Source: Planctomycetota bacterium
GTDB lineage: Bacteria; Planctomycetota; Phycisphaerae; Tepidisphaerales; Tepidisphaeraceae
NCBI GenBank assembly: GCA_029777755.1
Contig: JAKORQ010000475.1
Coordinates: forward strand, 1 to 6,761
Reading direction: 5' to 3'
Length of the DNA stretch: 6,761 nucleotides
Position numbers and translations under genes: made by a program. This document shows, in pieces, positions 1 to 6,030 of the stretch (position 1 is the stretch's first letter; each line of letters starts with the position of its first letter). Under the pieces are notes generated by a model. That model was given only the letters and a program-made list of their open reading frames with translations. It did no database searches and had not been told where the DNA came from.

Positions 1-260
1 CCTGGCGAAGCAGGTATGGCGTGAGCTGCTGATCACGCCTGAGATCGGCCGCAAACGTTGCCAGCTCCGCGGTGGTTACAAAGAGCCGATGGCCGTACTC
101 TTCAAACCGGCAGCATCGGCCGGACATCTCACATCGCGGAGAAAGCCGCCCCAGTTCCCCTTCCACCGTCGCGTAGATCGCCGCGACGGCCTCGCGCACA
201 TCCTCGCGATTTATCGTTGCGGCTACGGCCTCCCGCAGATCCTCACCGAGCGATAACATG
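1..260 (-). CDS. YkgJ-family cysteine-cluster protein, partial (N-terminal 86 residues)
   Basis: The reading frame opens at an ATG (260-258) and stays open to the left edge, so the C-terminus is missing. The first 40 residues are helical and charged and contain the segment REAVAA twice (residues 9-14 and 22-27). A cysteine cluster follows: C43, then C49-C50 followed by R-F, then a segment reading EEYGHRLFVTTAEL. A CC-R-F motif followed by a short strand and a helix is typical of the YkgJ / CxxCxxCC family, thought to bind zinc or an iron-sulphur cluster; the function is not established. Oddly, the usual C-x2-C-G-x-CC reads C-x2-S-G-x-CC here, so one ligand position is serine; further cysteines would lie beyond the edge. 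There is no SD upstream of the ATG. It is transcribed divergently from the HEAT-repeat gene. The family call is fairly secure; the role is unknown. Confidence 0.72.
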
Positions 261-268
261 ACGGCCGA

Positions 269-274
269 TTGTAC
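269..274 (-). promoter_or_regulatory. possible -10 element for the YkgJ-like gene
   Basis: On the minus strand the hexamer TACAAT matches the sigma-70 -10 consensus at five of six positions. It ends only 8 nt before the ATG at 260, so a transcript would begin within a few bases of the start codon and be leaderless or nearly so. That fits the lack of an SD. No convincing -35 hexamer is present 16-18 nt upstream, so this is a weak call. Confidence 0.27.
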
Positions 275-324
275 GCATATTCGACGCCGCGACAGGCCGG
301 CCGTCCGGATCGTGGATTTTTCTC

Positions 325-352
325 TTGTCCGCGTTTGCGGTTCCACGAGAAT
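325..352 (+). promoter_or_regulatory. possible sigma-70-like promoter for the HEAT-repeat gene
   Basis: TTGTCC (325-330) could be a -35 element. It is followed, after a 16-nt spacer, by GAGAAT (347-352), which keeps the second, fourth, fifth and sixth bases of the -10 consensus. A start of transcription near 359 would leave a leader of about 43 nt containing the 366-388 hairpin. Based on motif match only. Confidence 0.25.
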
Positions 353-365
353 CGATTAGATTCAG

Positions 366-388
366 CCCGCCCGCAGGATCCGGGCGGG
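366..388 (+). promoter_or_regulatory. leader hairpin overlapping the ribosome-binding site of the HEAT-repeat gene
   Basis: CCCGCCCG (366-373) and CGGGCGGG (381-388) are a perfect 8-bp all-GC inverted repeat with a 7-nt loop. The right arm merges into the only purine-rich SD-like stretch (GGGAG, 386-390), 11 nt before the GTG start at 402. If it folds in RNA it would mask the ribosome-binding site and lower translation. It has no T-tract, so it does not look like a terminator. Confidence 0.4.
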
Positions 389-401
389 AGCTAACCAGAT
401 C

Positions 402-2540
402 GTGGTCCAAAGGAACCTGCTTATATCAGCTTGCCTTTGCGCTACCCTGTTTGTGGGCGCTACCTCTGCCTGTGCGCAGACAACCAGCCCGATAGCCGAC
501 CCGGCCGCAGTCCTGCAAAACGATTCGATTCCCGCTCCCCGGCGCGAGCAGGCGGCCAGGATCCTGGTTGCCGAGCGCACCGCGCAATCACGCCAGACCA
601 TCACCCAGGCACTGGAGAACAGTGCTGACCCGGTGGGCCAGATCGCGGCCGCCCGCGCCATCGCCAGTGGACTGGATCCGGCCAGTGATTACCTGGTGCC
701 GCTGCGCCTGATGATGGGAATGGATCGGCAGCTCACCGAGGCCGCCGCCCAGGCGCTGGCCTCCTACAAGGACAATCCCGAGGCGCTGCGCCTGCTGACC
801 AATTTCGCAAGCTCCCGCCAGCAGCGCGAAGCCGACCGCCTGATCGCCATCCGCACCATCGGCGCCACCAGCTACAAGGCGTCAGCCGAGTTCCTGGTAA
901 GCCTGGTGATGCGCGAGGATGACACGCAGCGGATTCGTAACGCCGCCGCGGACGCCCTGATCGAGATGACCGGGCAGTTCCAGAATGGCCAGGAGCCTAC
1001 CCGCTGGCAGAAGTGGTGGGAGGAGAACTCGAAGATCAGCGAGGAGCAGTGGCGCCAGAACCTGCAGGCCTACCAGGCGTCGCGTTACCTCGAGGCGCGC
1101 ATGCAGTATGAGCAGCTCGCCAGTGAGCTGTCCAACATTCTCACCCGGGCGTACGAGGCGGCCCCGCCGGCGCAGCAGGCGTCGCTGCTGCTGGCGTTCC
1201 TGCAGTCCACCAACCCCGACATTCGTCGGACCGGGGCTACCATCATCCACGGCCAGGCAATGGCCGCTCAGCCAATTCCGCAGGAAGCGCGCGAGCAGCT
1301 GCGCTCGATGATTTCCGACAGTTCGCGCGAGGTGCGCATGGCAGTCGCCAATGCCCTTGTCGCCACCAACGACCCTGCGGCATTTGAATCCCTGCTGGCC
1401 CAGATCCAGCGTGAGCCGGATCCGGCCGTCCGCGCCGCTCTTGCAGGACCGATCGCCTCCATCGGCGACCTGCGCGCCGTGCCGGCACTGCGCAAGCTGC
1501 TCAATGAGCCTTCCATCGGGACCGCAAGCGCCGGGGCGGCCGCCCTTCGGGAGCTGGGCCCGGCAATTCGCGACAAGGATCCCGAGCTGGCGAAGGAAGT
1601 CGCCGCCGACCTCCAGGCCGCACTTGATCGTGCCCAGGCGGTTTCCGGGTCATTGCCGCTGCGGGAGGCGATCGCCGAGGCGTTCATCCCGCTGCGCGAG
1701 CCTACGGTGATGCCAACTCTCTACAAGCTCCTGCAAGATCGCAATTCGGCCCGCATCCGCTGGGCCGCCCTCAGGGCGCTGGGTGAGCTGCGCGACCCAA
1801 AGTCGGCCGATACCATCGCCCGCTACCTCGAGGATCGCGAGAGCGGCGTTCGCCTGGAGGCAGTCCGCTCGCTGGGCAAGACATCGGCCACGGAACATGC
1901 CGAGGAGCTGTATCGCCGCATGAGTCAGGTAGAGGAGACCGACGCCACCGTGCGGGAAGAAGCATGGAACGTCCTGCAGACGACGTTTACCTCGATGTCG
2001 CTGGAGCAGTTGCCGTCCTGGATCCAGCGGTTCAACGGCGATCCTCATCGCCGTGCGGTGGTCTTACGTGCGATGCTGCAGCGAGAGGATGCGAAAAAGG
2101 ATCCTGCGCTCATCGCGTCCGCCAACCAGCAGATGGCCAACACGCTCATCGAGCTGAATCAGCCCCTGGAGGCCTCCACGCATTACCGTGCAGCGCTGGA
2201 CTACTACAGCGGCCTGCCGGACCAGGAGATGATGGTCGAGCGCCTGACGGAGCAGTATCTCACCGCGCTGGTCAGGGCACGCCATTACAGCGACGCGGTG
2301 CGCTTCAGCAGCGAGCTGCTGAGCAAGCGGGATTCCTATCAGCAGACCGTTGGCGTGCTGCTGCGCAATGAAGTAAGGCTGCTGCTGGATCAGCGCCGCC
2401 CGGCCGACGCATTGCGCCTGATCGAGGCCGCCCGCAGCATCAGCCCAGCCCTCGCCCAGCGCTACCTGGATGAACTGGCTACGCTGGAAAAGCAGGCCAA
2501 CCAGAACAACAACTCAACCACCGCCCCCTCGCCGGGGTGA
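402..2540 (+). CDS. exported HEAT-repeat protein with C-terminal TPR-like region
   Basis: 712 residues from a GTG start; the frame is closed upstream by a TAG at 357-359 and no ATG or other common start codon lies between. The N-terminus is a Sec signal peptide: MVQRN, then a hydrophobic core, then A-C-A before Q26, suggesting type I cleavage after A25. The mature protein consists of helical HEAT-like repeats (about residues 65-195 and 265-525), with recurring phrases of the kind D-x2-VR-x2-A-x2-AL. They are interrupted around residues 202-217 by W202-x2-WW206 followed by an acidic helix and another W, an insert I associate with planctomycete HEAT proteins. Residues from about 565 to 695 form helix pairs resembling TPRs, followed by an Asn/Ser/Thr/Pro-rich tail. 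Such proteins are scaffolds for protein-protein contacts, here probably in the periplasm or cell envelope. No catalytic motif is seen and the partner is unknown. It converges on the small ORF ending at 2550, with a 9-nt gap. Confidence 0.85.
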   Translation: MVQRNLLISACLCATLFVGATSACAQTTSPIADPAAVLQNDSIPAPRREQAARILVAERTAQSRQTITQALENSADPVGQIAAARAIASGLDPASDYLVPLRLMMGMDRQLTEAAAQALASYKDNPEALRLLTNFASSRQQREADRLIAIRTIGATSYKASAEFLVSLVMREDDTQRIRNAAADALIEMTGQFQNGQEPTRWQKWWEENSKISEEQWRQNLQAYQASRYLEARMQYEQLASELSNILTRAYEAAPPAQQASLLLAFLQSTNPDIRRTGATIIHGQAMAAQPIPQEAREQLRSMISDSSREVRMAVANALVATNDPAAFESLLAQIQREPDPAVRAALAGPIASIGDLRAVPALRKLLNEPSIGTASAGAAALRELGPAIRDKDPELAKEVAADLQAALDRAQAVSGSLPLREAIAEAFIPLREPTVMPTLYKLLQDRNSARIRWAALRALGELRDPKSADTIARYLEDRESGVRLEAVRSLGKTSATEHAEELYRRMSQVEETDATVREEAWNVLQTTFTSMSLEQLPSWIQRFNGDPHRRAVVLRAMLQREDAKKDPALIASANQQMANTLIELNQPLEASTHYRAALDYYSGLPDQEMMVERLTEQYLTALVRARHYSDAVRFSSELLSKRDSYQQTVGVLLRNEVRLLLDQRRPADALRLIEAARSISPALAQRYLDELATLEKQANQNNNSTTAPSPG

Positions 2541-2549
2541 TAACTCCAT

Positions 2550-2711
2550 CTACTCTACTGCAAGTGGAGCAAATGCCTCGGCGAACGCTTCGGCGATCTC
2601 CGGCTCGACAAATCCGCGCTCGTCCACCCATCCCAGGAAAAACCCAATGGGCGCGCCGGCATATTGGGGTGGTTGTCCACGGTTCTGGCAATCCTCCGCA
2701 TGCCAGTCCAT
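2550..2711 (-). CDS. 53-residue small protein, resembling the WH...IGxFLxW type (DUF7832-like)
   Basis: A short ORF runs from ATG (2711-2709) to TAG (2552-2550) and fills the gap between the BioD-like gene and the convergent HEAT-repeat gene. The product begins MDWHAED, continues through a Gln/Pro-rich stretch into PIGFFLGW (residues 21-28), then D-E-R-G-F-V-E-P-E and an Ala/Phe/Glu helix. A W-H followed about 20 residues later by an I-G-x-F-L-x-W helix and an E-x-G-x-V/I turn recalls small bacterial proteins of the DUF7832 type, from memory and not searched. The family usually has His before I-G; this protein has Pro. It lies 39 nt after the BioD-like stop and in the same frame, so co-transcription is likely. 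No SD directly precedes the ATG; an AGGAG immediately after the bioD stop would instead fit an ATA codon 8 nt later. Function unknown. Confidence 0.55.
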   Translation of the reverse strand: MDWHAEDCQNRGQPPQYAGAPIGFFLGWVDERGFVEPEIAEAFAEAFAPLAVE

Positions 2712-2750
2712 CTTGTCGCCGATACAGGAGCCACCTATCGTGGAAGCTCC

Positions 2751-3473
2751 TTACTCTTTTTCCCGATCGGCGCCGGCGATCATGGCCCAGTCCACCTTCT
2801 CGGACGCGTCAATGATGCCCTGCCCGGGCGTGGGAATCACCGGCTCATCCGGCAGTACCGCCAGCAGGCGGCAGCGTGTTCGCCGCTCAATCACGGTAAG
2901 CATCTTCTCATCCGCGGCCGAGGATTTTTCCGGGTCATAGCCGTTGATCACGATACCCGCGATCTCCAGTCGCGATGCACGGGCGATCTCCACGCAGGTG
3001 AGCATCTGCATCAGCGCCTCCTCCCCCGGCCGAACCGTTATCACCAGAGGCAGGGCAAGCCACTTTGCCACATCCAGCGACGTGCTGCGGCTGTCCACCG
3101 GCGTCATCATCGCTCCGTACCCCTCCACCACCAGCACATCAACCCGTGGCCGCATAAGCTCCAGCGAGCGCTGCACCAATTCCCAATCGATCATGGCCCC
3201 TGTCAGGGCCCGTGGCAGTCCCCCGCGCGAGCGCACCGGGCAGATCACATCCAGTGGCAACGAAGCATCCGCCAGATGGGCGAGGACCTCCGCATCCTCG
3301 CTGACCAGCCCTTCACGGCGGCTGGCGCAATGGGTGTCGACAGGCTTGAGCACCCCCACTTCCATGCGCTGTTGGCGGACGGCGCGTGCGATAGCCCCCG
3401 CCACACTCGTCTTGCCGGCACGTGATACCGCGCTGGTGACGAATATTCCCGGGCCGTTCCACTTTTTGAGCAT
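2751..3473 (-). CDS. BioD-like P-loop ATPase (dethiobiotin synthetase family)
   Basis: 240 residues, near the usual BioD length of about 225. BioD makes dethiobiotin from 7,8-diaminononanoate, CO2 and ATP in the cytoplasm. Visible family features in order: an N-terminal strand FVT, a P-loop ending G20-K21-T22, K43-P-V (matching K-P-V in E. coli BioD), a V-E-G strand followed by a M-x-P-V-D loop, LPLVITVRPG, and G-I-V-I-N-G, matching the late G-x-V-x-N strand. It differs from BioD: the first P-loop glycine is S14, the loop after V-E-G reads Y-G-A instead of A-G-G, and the I-N-H stretch of E. coli BioD is replaced by E-E-A. No bioA, bioB or bioF is nearby. It may act on another substrate, like other BioD-like ATPases (AAA_26). 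The ATG lies 3 nt after the stop of the preceding gene, with only a weak GAGAG as SD, implying translational coupling. The family is secure; the dethiobiotin reaction is not. Confidence 0.72.
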   Translation of the reverse strand: MLKKWNGPGIFVTSAVSRAGKTSVAGAIARAVRQQRMEVGVLKPVDTHCASRREGLVSEDAEVLAHLADASLPLDVICPVRSRGGLPRALTGAMIDWELVQRSLELMRPRVDVLVVEGYGAMMTPVDSRSTSLDVAKWLALPLVITVRPGEEALMQMLTCVEIARASRLEIAGIVINGYDPEKSSAADEKMLTVIERRTRCRLLAVLPDEPVIPTPGQGIIDASEKVDWAMIAGADREKE

Positions 3474-3476
3474 GGA

Positions 3477-5426
3477 TCAACTCTCGTGGCCGAATCGGAT
3501 ATGGCTGCTAAGCTCCGCCACGACCTGGTCAGGATCGGTGGCATCGAGGCGTTCCAGCACCTTCTGCCAGCGATAGGCATAGCTGCCGGCCGGGTCGCAG
3601 CGGCGATGGCGGAACAGGTTGTCAAACCCGCGTTTGCGCTTGCGGTAGTCCTGCTGGATGCGGGAGAGCTCCCGCCCGAATGCATCGAGATACTTGGCCG
3701 CGAAGGCCATGGCGTCCGGCACGATCGCGCCGCGGTCGTTGATCGGCTTGGCGTAAAACTTGGCCATCTCCAGCAGCGGCGAGGTGTAGTCATTAAATGT
3801 GCCGGTAGGATCGGAGATGATCAGGTCTTCCGGCAATCCATCGCTGCCGAGGATGATGACCTCATCACCATCGTCAAAGACCACGCTGCCATCGAGGCTG
3901 GTGCGGCCAACCACCATGTTGACAGCGGCGGCCTTGCCCATCAGGGCGGCAAAGCGCAGGGCAAACTCTGGATTGGCAAACTTGGCGCGGGGAAGCTTGT
4001 CGGTGGCGATTCCCGGGACGTAATCCCGCTCGATATAGGTGGCCCAGAGCGGCCGGCCATTGGTGGCCGCGGGCATGTTCGGGAAGCACTCGCTGATCTT
4101 GCGGGCCACGATCCGCGCCGGGAGGTTCATCCCCAGTTGCCTGCAGCCCAGCCGGCGATCGAGGATGTACTCGATGTACTCCTCCGCCTCCATGATTGCC
4201 GTTAAAAGGTCTTTCCCCTCCTCCAGGTGCTCGCGGATCCCCCATTTGACCATGCGAATCACCCGCACTTCCTCGCGAGGCGCGCCCTTGAGCATGATCT
4301 CGGCGATGTACACCTCGCGTCGCCCGGTAGCCGCCGGCCGTTTCGAGAGCGACTGCGGCACGCGGCCGATGTTGACATATTCCAGGTCGCTGAACTCTCG
4401 TATGAGGTTGAAGAGGATACCCTTCACCTTGTCATCGCAGATGCGGCGCAACTCCTCGTCAGTCTCGGCCTCCTCAAAAACGGTGTCGAAGATCAGCTCA
4501 CCATCCTCGATGCGGGCTCCCGGAAGCCACTCGATCTGCATGTAAAACTCGCTGCTCATCCCCAGCAGCACTTCCTCGGGAACGGGGTGCTCCTCGTGGC
4601 TGATCAGGCTGGCGAACATCTCACGTCGCCAGTGCGGGCTGTCGATCTCGTCATGGCGAAACTCCGGCGGCACCGATGCGGCAAACTTCTCATAGATCTG
4701 CTTTGCCACCTGCCGAAGCTCCTCGCTGGAGAGGGCATAGAAATCGTACCTGGCGAAGTCGGCAGCGGAGAAACCGGTCGCCTTGAAAAAGGAAATCTCC
4801 GGGTAGCCATGTCGATTTATCCGCCCGGAGAAGTCCTGGATCTCAGACAGATGAACGCGAAGGTTCGCCTCGTCAAACCCCGTCATCGCGCCAAACGATC
4901 CACAGGTGAGCACCCGTGTTCCAGTTGCGCGATTGTAGTAGTAGATGGGTTGCCCGCCGATGCCGATGCGACTGGAGAGGATCATCTGCCGCATCTCTTC
5001 CGCGCCGCGGGGCAGCGGGTTGATTCGCCAGTTTTCACCGCGCCGTTTTATGGCGTCGCGCACGCGATGGTCCATCACGTGCATGAAGCGGATCTTGTGC
5101 TTGGGGACAATCTTCTGAAGCAGATCGTCGGCGGCGAACGCCAGATCCATCTTGCTGGGATCGGGCCTGATGAGGACCGTGTCCCCTTCCATCACCAGGT
5201 CAACGGAGTTGTCCCAGTGAAGCGCCTGCTCATACTCCGAGAGCGGCGGCTGCCCGGCATCCTCGTGCTCGCGGTTGAGAATCTCCACGAAGGCGACGCG
5301 TTGCGTGGCGTGGATGCCGGGTATGGTCACGATCGTGTCAGCGTAGGGAAATACCGTGCCGACACGCGATATCAGCCTGCCCGACGAATCTTTCGCCAGA
5401 GGATGTTCACCAATCAGCCGTGGCAT
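3477..5426 (-). CDS. uncharacterised 649-residue protein with kinase-fold-like C-terminal half
   Basis: I do not recognise a named family. I chose the ATG at 5426 (MPRLIGEHPL); an in-frame TTG at 5477 would add 17 Cys/His-rich residues that look non-coding. No SD precedes either. There is no signal peptide or membrane segment, so it is probably cytoplasmic. The N-terminal part (about 1-330) is mixed alpha/beta with the conspicuous motif YYYNRATGTR (162-171). The C-terminal half has a sequence order recalling kinase-like phosphotransferases: a strand with K394 (RMVKWG), a helix with E413-A-E-E416, a hinge-like YVPGIATDKL (469-478), G497-K-A3-V-N503 followed by hydrophobics, FDDGDE (517-522), and S538-D539-P-T-G-T-F. 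In such folds a catalytic-loop Asn and a later Asp bind magnesium. This is inference from motif order. The C-terminus is basic (RKRKR) with an amphipathic tail. It is the first gene of a tight unit with the BioD-like gene (3-nt gap). Confidence 0.8.
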   Translation of the reverse strand: MPRLIGEHPLAKDSSGRLISRVGTVFPYADTIVTIPGIHATQRVAFVEILNREHEDAGQPPLSEYEQALHWDNSVDLVMEGDTVLIRPDPSKMDLAFAADDLLQKIVPKHKIRFMHVMDHRVRDAIKRRGENWRINPLPRGAEEMRQMILSSRIGIGGQPIYYYNRATGTRVLTCGSFGAMTGFDEANLRVHLSEIQDFSGRINRHGYPEISFFKATGFSAADFARYDFYALSSEELRQVAKQIYEKFAASVPPEFRHDEIDSPHWRREMFASLISHEEHPVPEEVLLGMSSEFYMQIEWLPGARIEDGELIFDTVFEEAETDEELRRICDDKVKGILFNLIREFSDLEYVNIGRVPQSLSKRPAATGRREVYIAEIMLKGAPREEVRVIRMVKWGIREHLEEGKDLLTAIMEAEEYIEYILDRRLGCRQLGMNLPARIVARKISECFPNMPAATNGRPLWATYIERDYVPGIATDKLPRAKFANPEFALRFAALMGKAAAVNMVVGRTSLDGSVVFDDGDEVIILGSDGLPEDLIISDPTGTFNDYTSPLLEMAKFYAKPINDRGAIVPDAMAFAAKYLDAFGRELSRIQQDYRKRKRGFDNLFRHRRCDPAGSYAYRWQKVLERLDATDPDQVVAELSSHIRFGHES

Positions 5427-5484
5427 GTAGTTTGACCAGGTGCTAGTGTGGTGAATCCCGCAACAATTGCAACCCAATCCCCAC

Positions 5485-5502
5485 GCGCCGCCGTGGCGGC
5501 GC
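5485..5502 (-). terminator. GC hairpin between the di-iron protein gene and the 649-residue protein gene
   Basis: GCGCCGCC (5485-5492) and GGCGGCGC (5495-5502) form a perfect inverted repeat around 2 nt; in RNA a 7-bp stem with a 4-nt loop. It begins 9 nt past the stop of the rubrerythrin-like gene and lies 58 nt before the next ATG. The bases after it on the minus strand (GTGGGGATTGGG) have no U-tract, so it is not a textbook intrinsic terminator; it could be an attenuator or a 3'-end stabilising structure. Confidence 0.33.
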
Positions 5503-5511
5503 TGCGGCCGC

Positions 5512-6030
5512 CTAGTACGGCATGCACTGCAGCAGGGTGAGGTGGTTCACCTCCTCCTGCAATATCTCGTTAATAATATCCCGATGCTGCGGATAGAGTT
5601 CGGCGAGCTGGCGGTAGAACTGGATGGTATTGGCCTCCATCTCGATCGACAGCTCGATCGCCTCCTTGAGATTGCCGCTCTCGGCCACCTTCGCGGCATG
5701 GGAGCGATCCGGCAGCACCAGGTTCTGGGCAACGGCCGACAACCCCTCATCCACCATGTCGCGACGCCCCGCGACAAGTTCCTCCCGCAGCCTGCGGAAG
5801 TTGTTCACATGCCTCGCCTCATCTGACGAGGCCTCCTCAAAAAACCTCTTAGCACTGGGATTCTGGGTCTTCGCCGCTATCTTGCGGTAAAACTCCTGGC
5901 CGGCCAGCTCCATGTCGATGGCAATGGAGAAAAGCTCAGACCCGGATTTGACCTTTGTCCCGTTATCCGCGAACTGATTCATGAATGCATCCAGTCTAAA
6001 GGAGGGAAGCCCACCCTCCGTTTGCGTCAT
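5512..6030 (-). CDS. rubrerythrin-like ferritin-fold di-iron protein
   Basis: 172 residues from ATG 6030. The four-helix ferritin-like domain starts near residue 29 and carries a complete carboxylate-bridged di-iron ligand set: E41-x6-Y48, E71-x2-H74, E132-x6-Y139 and E160-x2-H163. This duplicated E-x6-Y / E-x2-H pattern is characteristic of the rubrerythrin group (COG1633-like). There is no rubredoxin-type four-cysteine module; the only cysteine is C169. Such proteins typically handle iron or detoxify peroxide in the cytoplasm; the exact reaction cannot be told from sequence. The ATG at 6030 overlaps the GH16 stop as ATGA, which suggests coupling. An alternative ATG at 5982 (M17 here) would still keep the whole domain and would place the 6001-6019 hairpin in an intergenic gap. 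Neither start has an SD. Its functional link to either neighbour is unclear. Confidence 0.82.
   Translation of the reverse strand: MTQTEGGLPSFRLDAFMNQFADNGTKVKSGSELFSIAIDMELAGQEFYRKIAAKTQNPSAKRFFEEASSDEARHVNNFRRLREELVAGRRDMVDEGLSAVAQNLVLPDRSHAAKVAESGNLKEAIELSIEMEANTIQFYRQLAELYPQHRDIINEILQEEVNHLTLLQCMPY
6001..6019 (-). terminator. candidate short terminator hairpin after the GH16 gene
   Basis: On the minus strand GGAGGG (6019-6014), a 7-nt loop and CCCTCC (6006-6001) form a perfect 6-bp stem followed at once by TTT. It begins 8 nt past the GH16 stop. The stem is short and the T-tract only three long, so termination would be weak. If the di-iron gene starts at 6030 the hairpin lies inside its coding sequence; if it starts at 5982 the hairpin is intergenic. 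Confidence 0.35.

Noticed and set aside
58..261. 67-residue plus-strand open frame at the left edge
   Set aside because: It is Arg/Pro-rich and antisense to the YkgJ-like frame, which has a recognisable cysteine cluster.
409..441. Lipoprotein signal (I-S-A-C, residues 8-11) in the HEAT protein
   Set aside because: The cysteine is too near the N-terminus, with hydrophobic sequence continuing beyond it; a type I site after A25 fits better.
2524..2549. Bidirectional terminator between the convergent genes
   Set aside because: Only a 4-bp CCCC/GGGG pairing is present, with no T-tract on either side.
2664..3425. 253-residue plus-strand open frame opposite the BioD-like gene
   Set aside because: Antisense to a clear P-loop ATPase; its composition (His, Arg, Gln rich) is that of a shadow frame.
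4227..5435. 402-residue plus-strand open frame opposite the 649-residue protein
   Set aside because: It lies wholly antisense to a better-supported gene and has no recognisable domain; long antisense frames are common in GC-rich coding DNA.
5427..5477. TTG start extending the unknown protein by 17 residues
   Set aside because: The extension (MGCNCCGIHHTSTW...) looks unlike coding sequence, and its only purine run (GGGGA) directly abuts the TTG with no spacing. The ATG at 5426 opens a sensible sequence.
5427..5511. Promoter for the 649-residue protein gene
   Set aside because: TTGCAA could serve as a -35, but no acceptable -10 hexamer occurs 16-18 nt later.
5641..5660. Direct repeat CTCGATCG twice
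   Set aside because: A short chance repeat inside the di-iron protein coding sequence with no further copies alongside.
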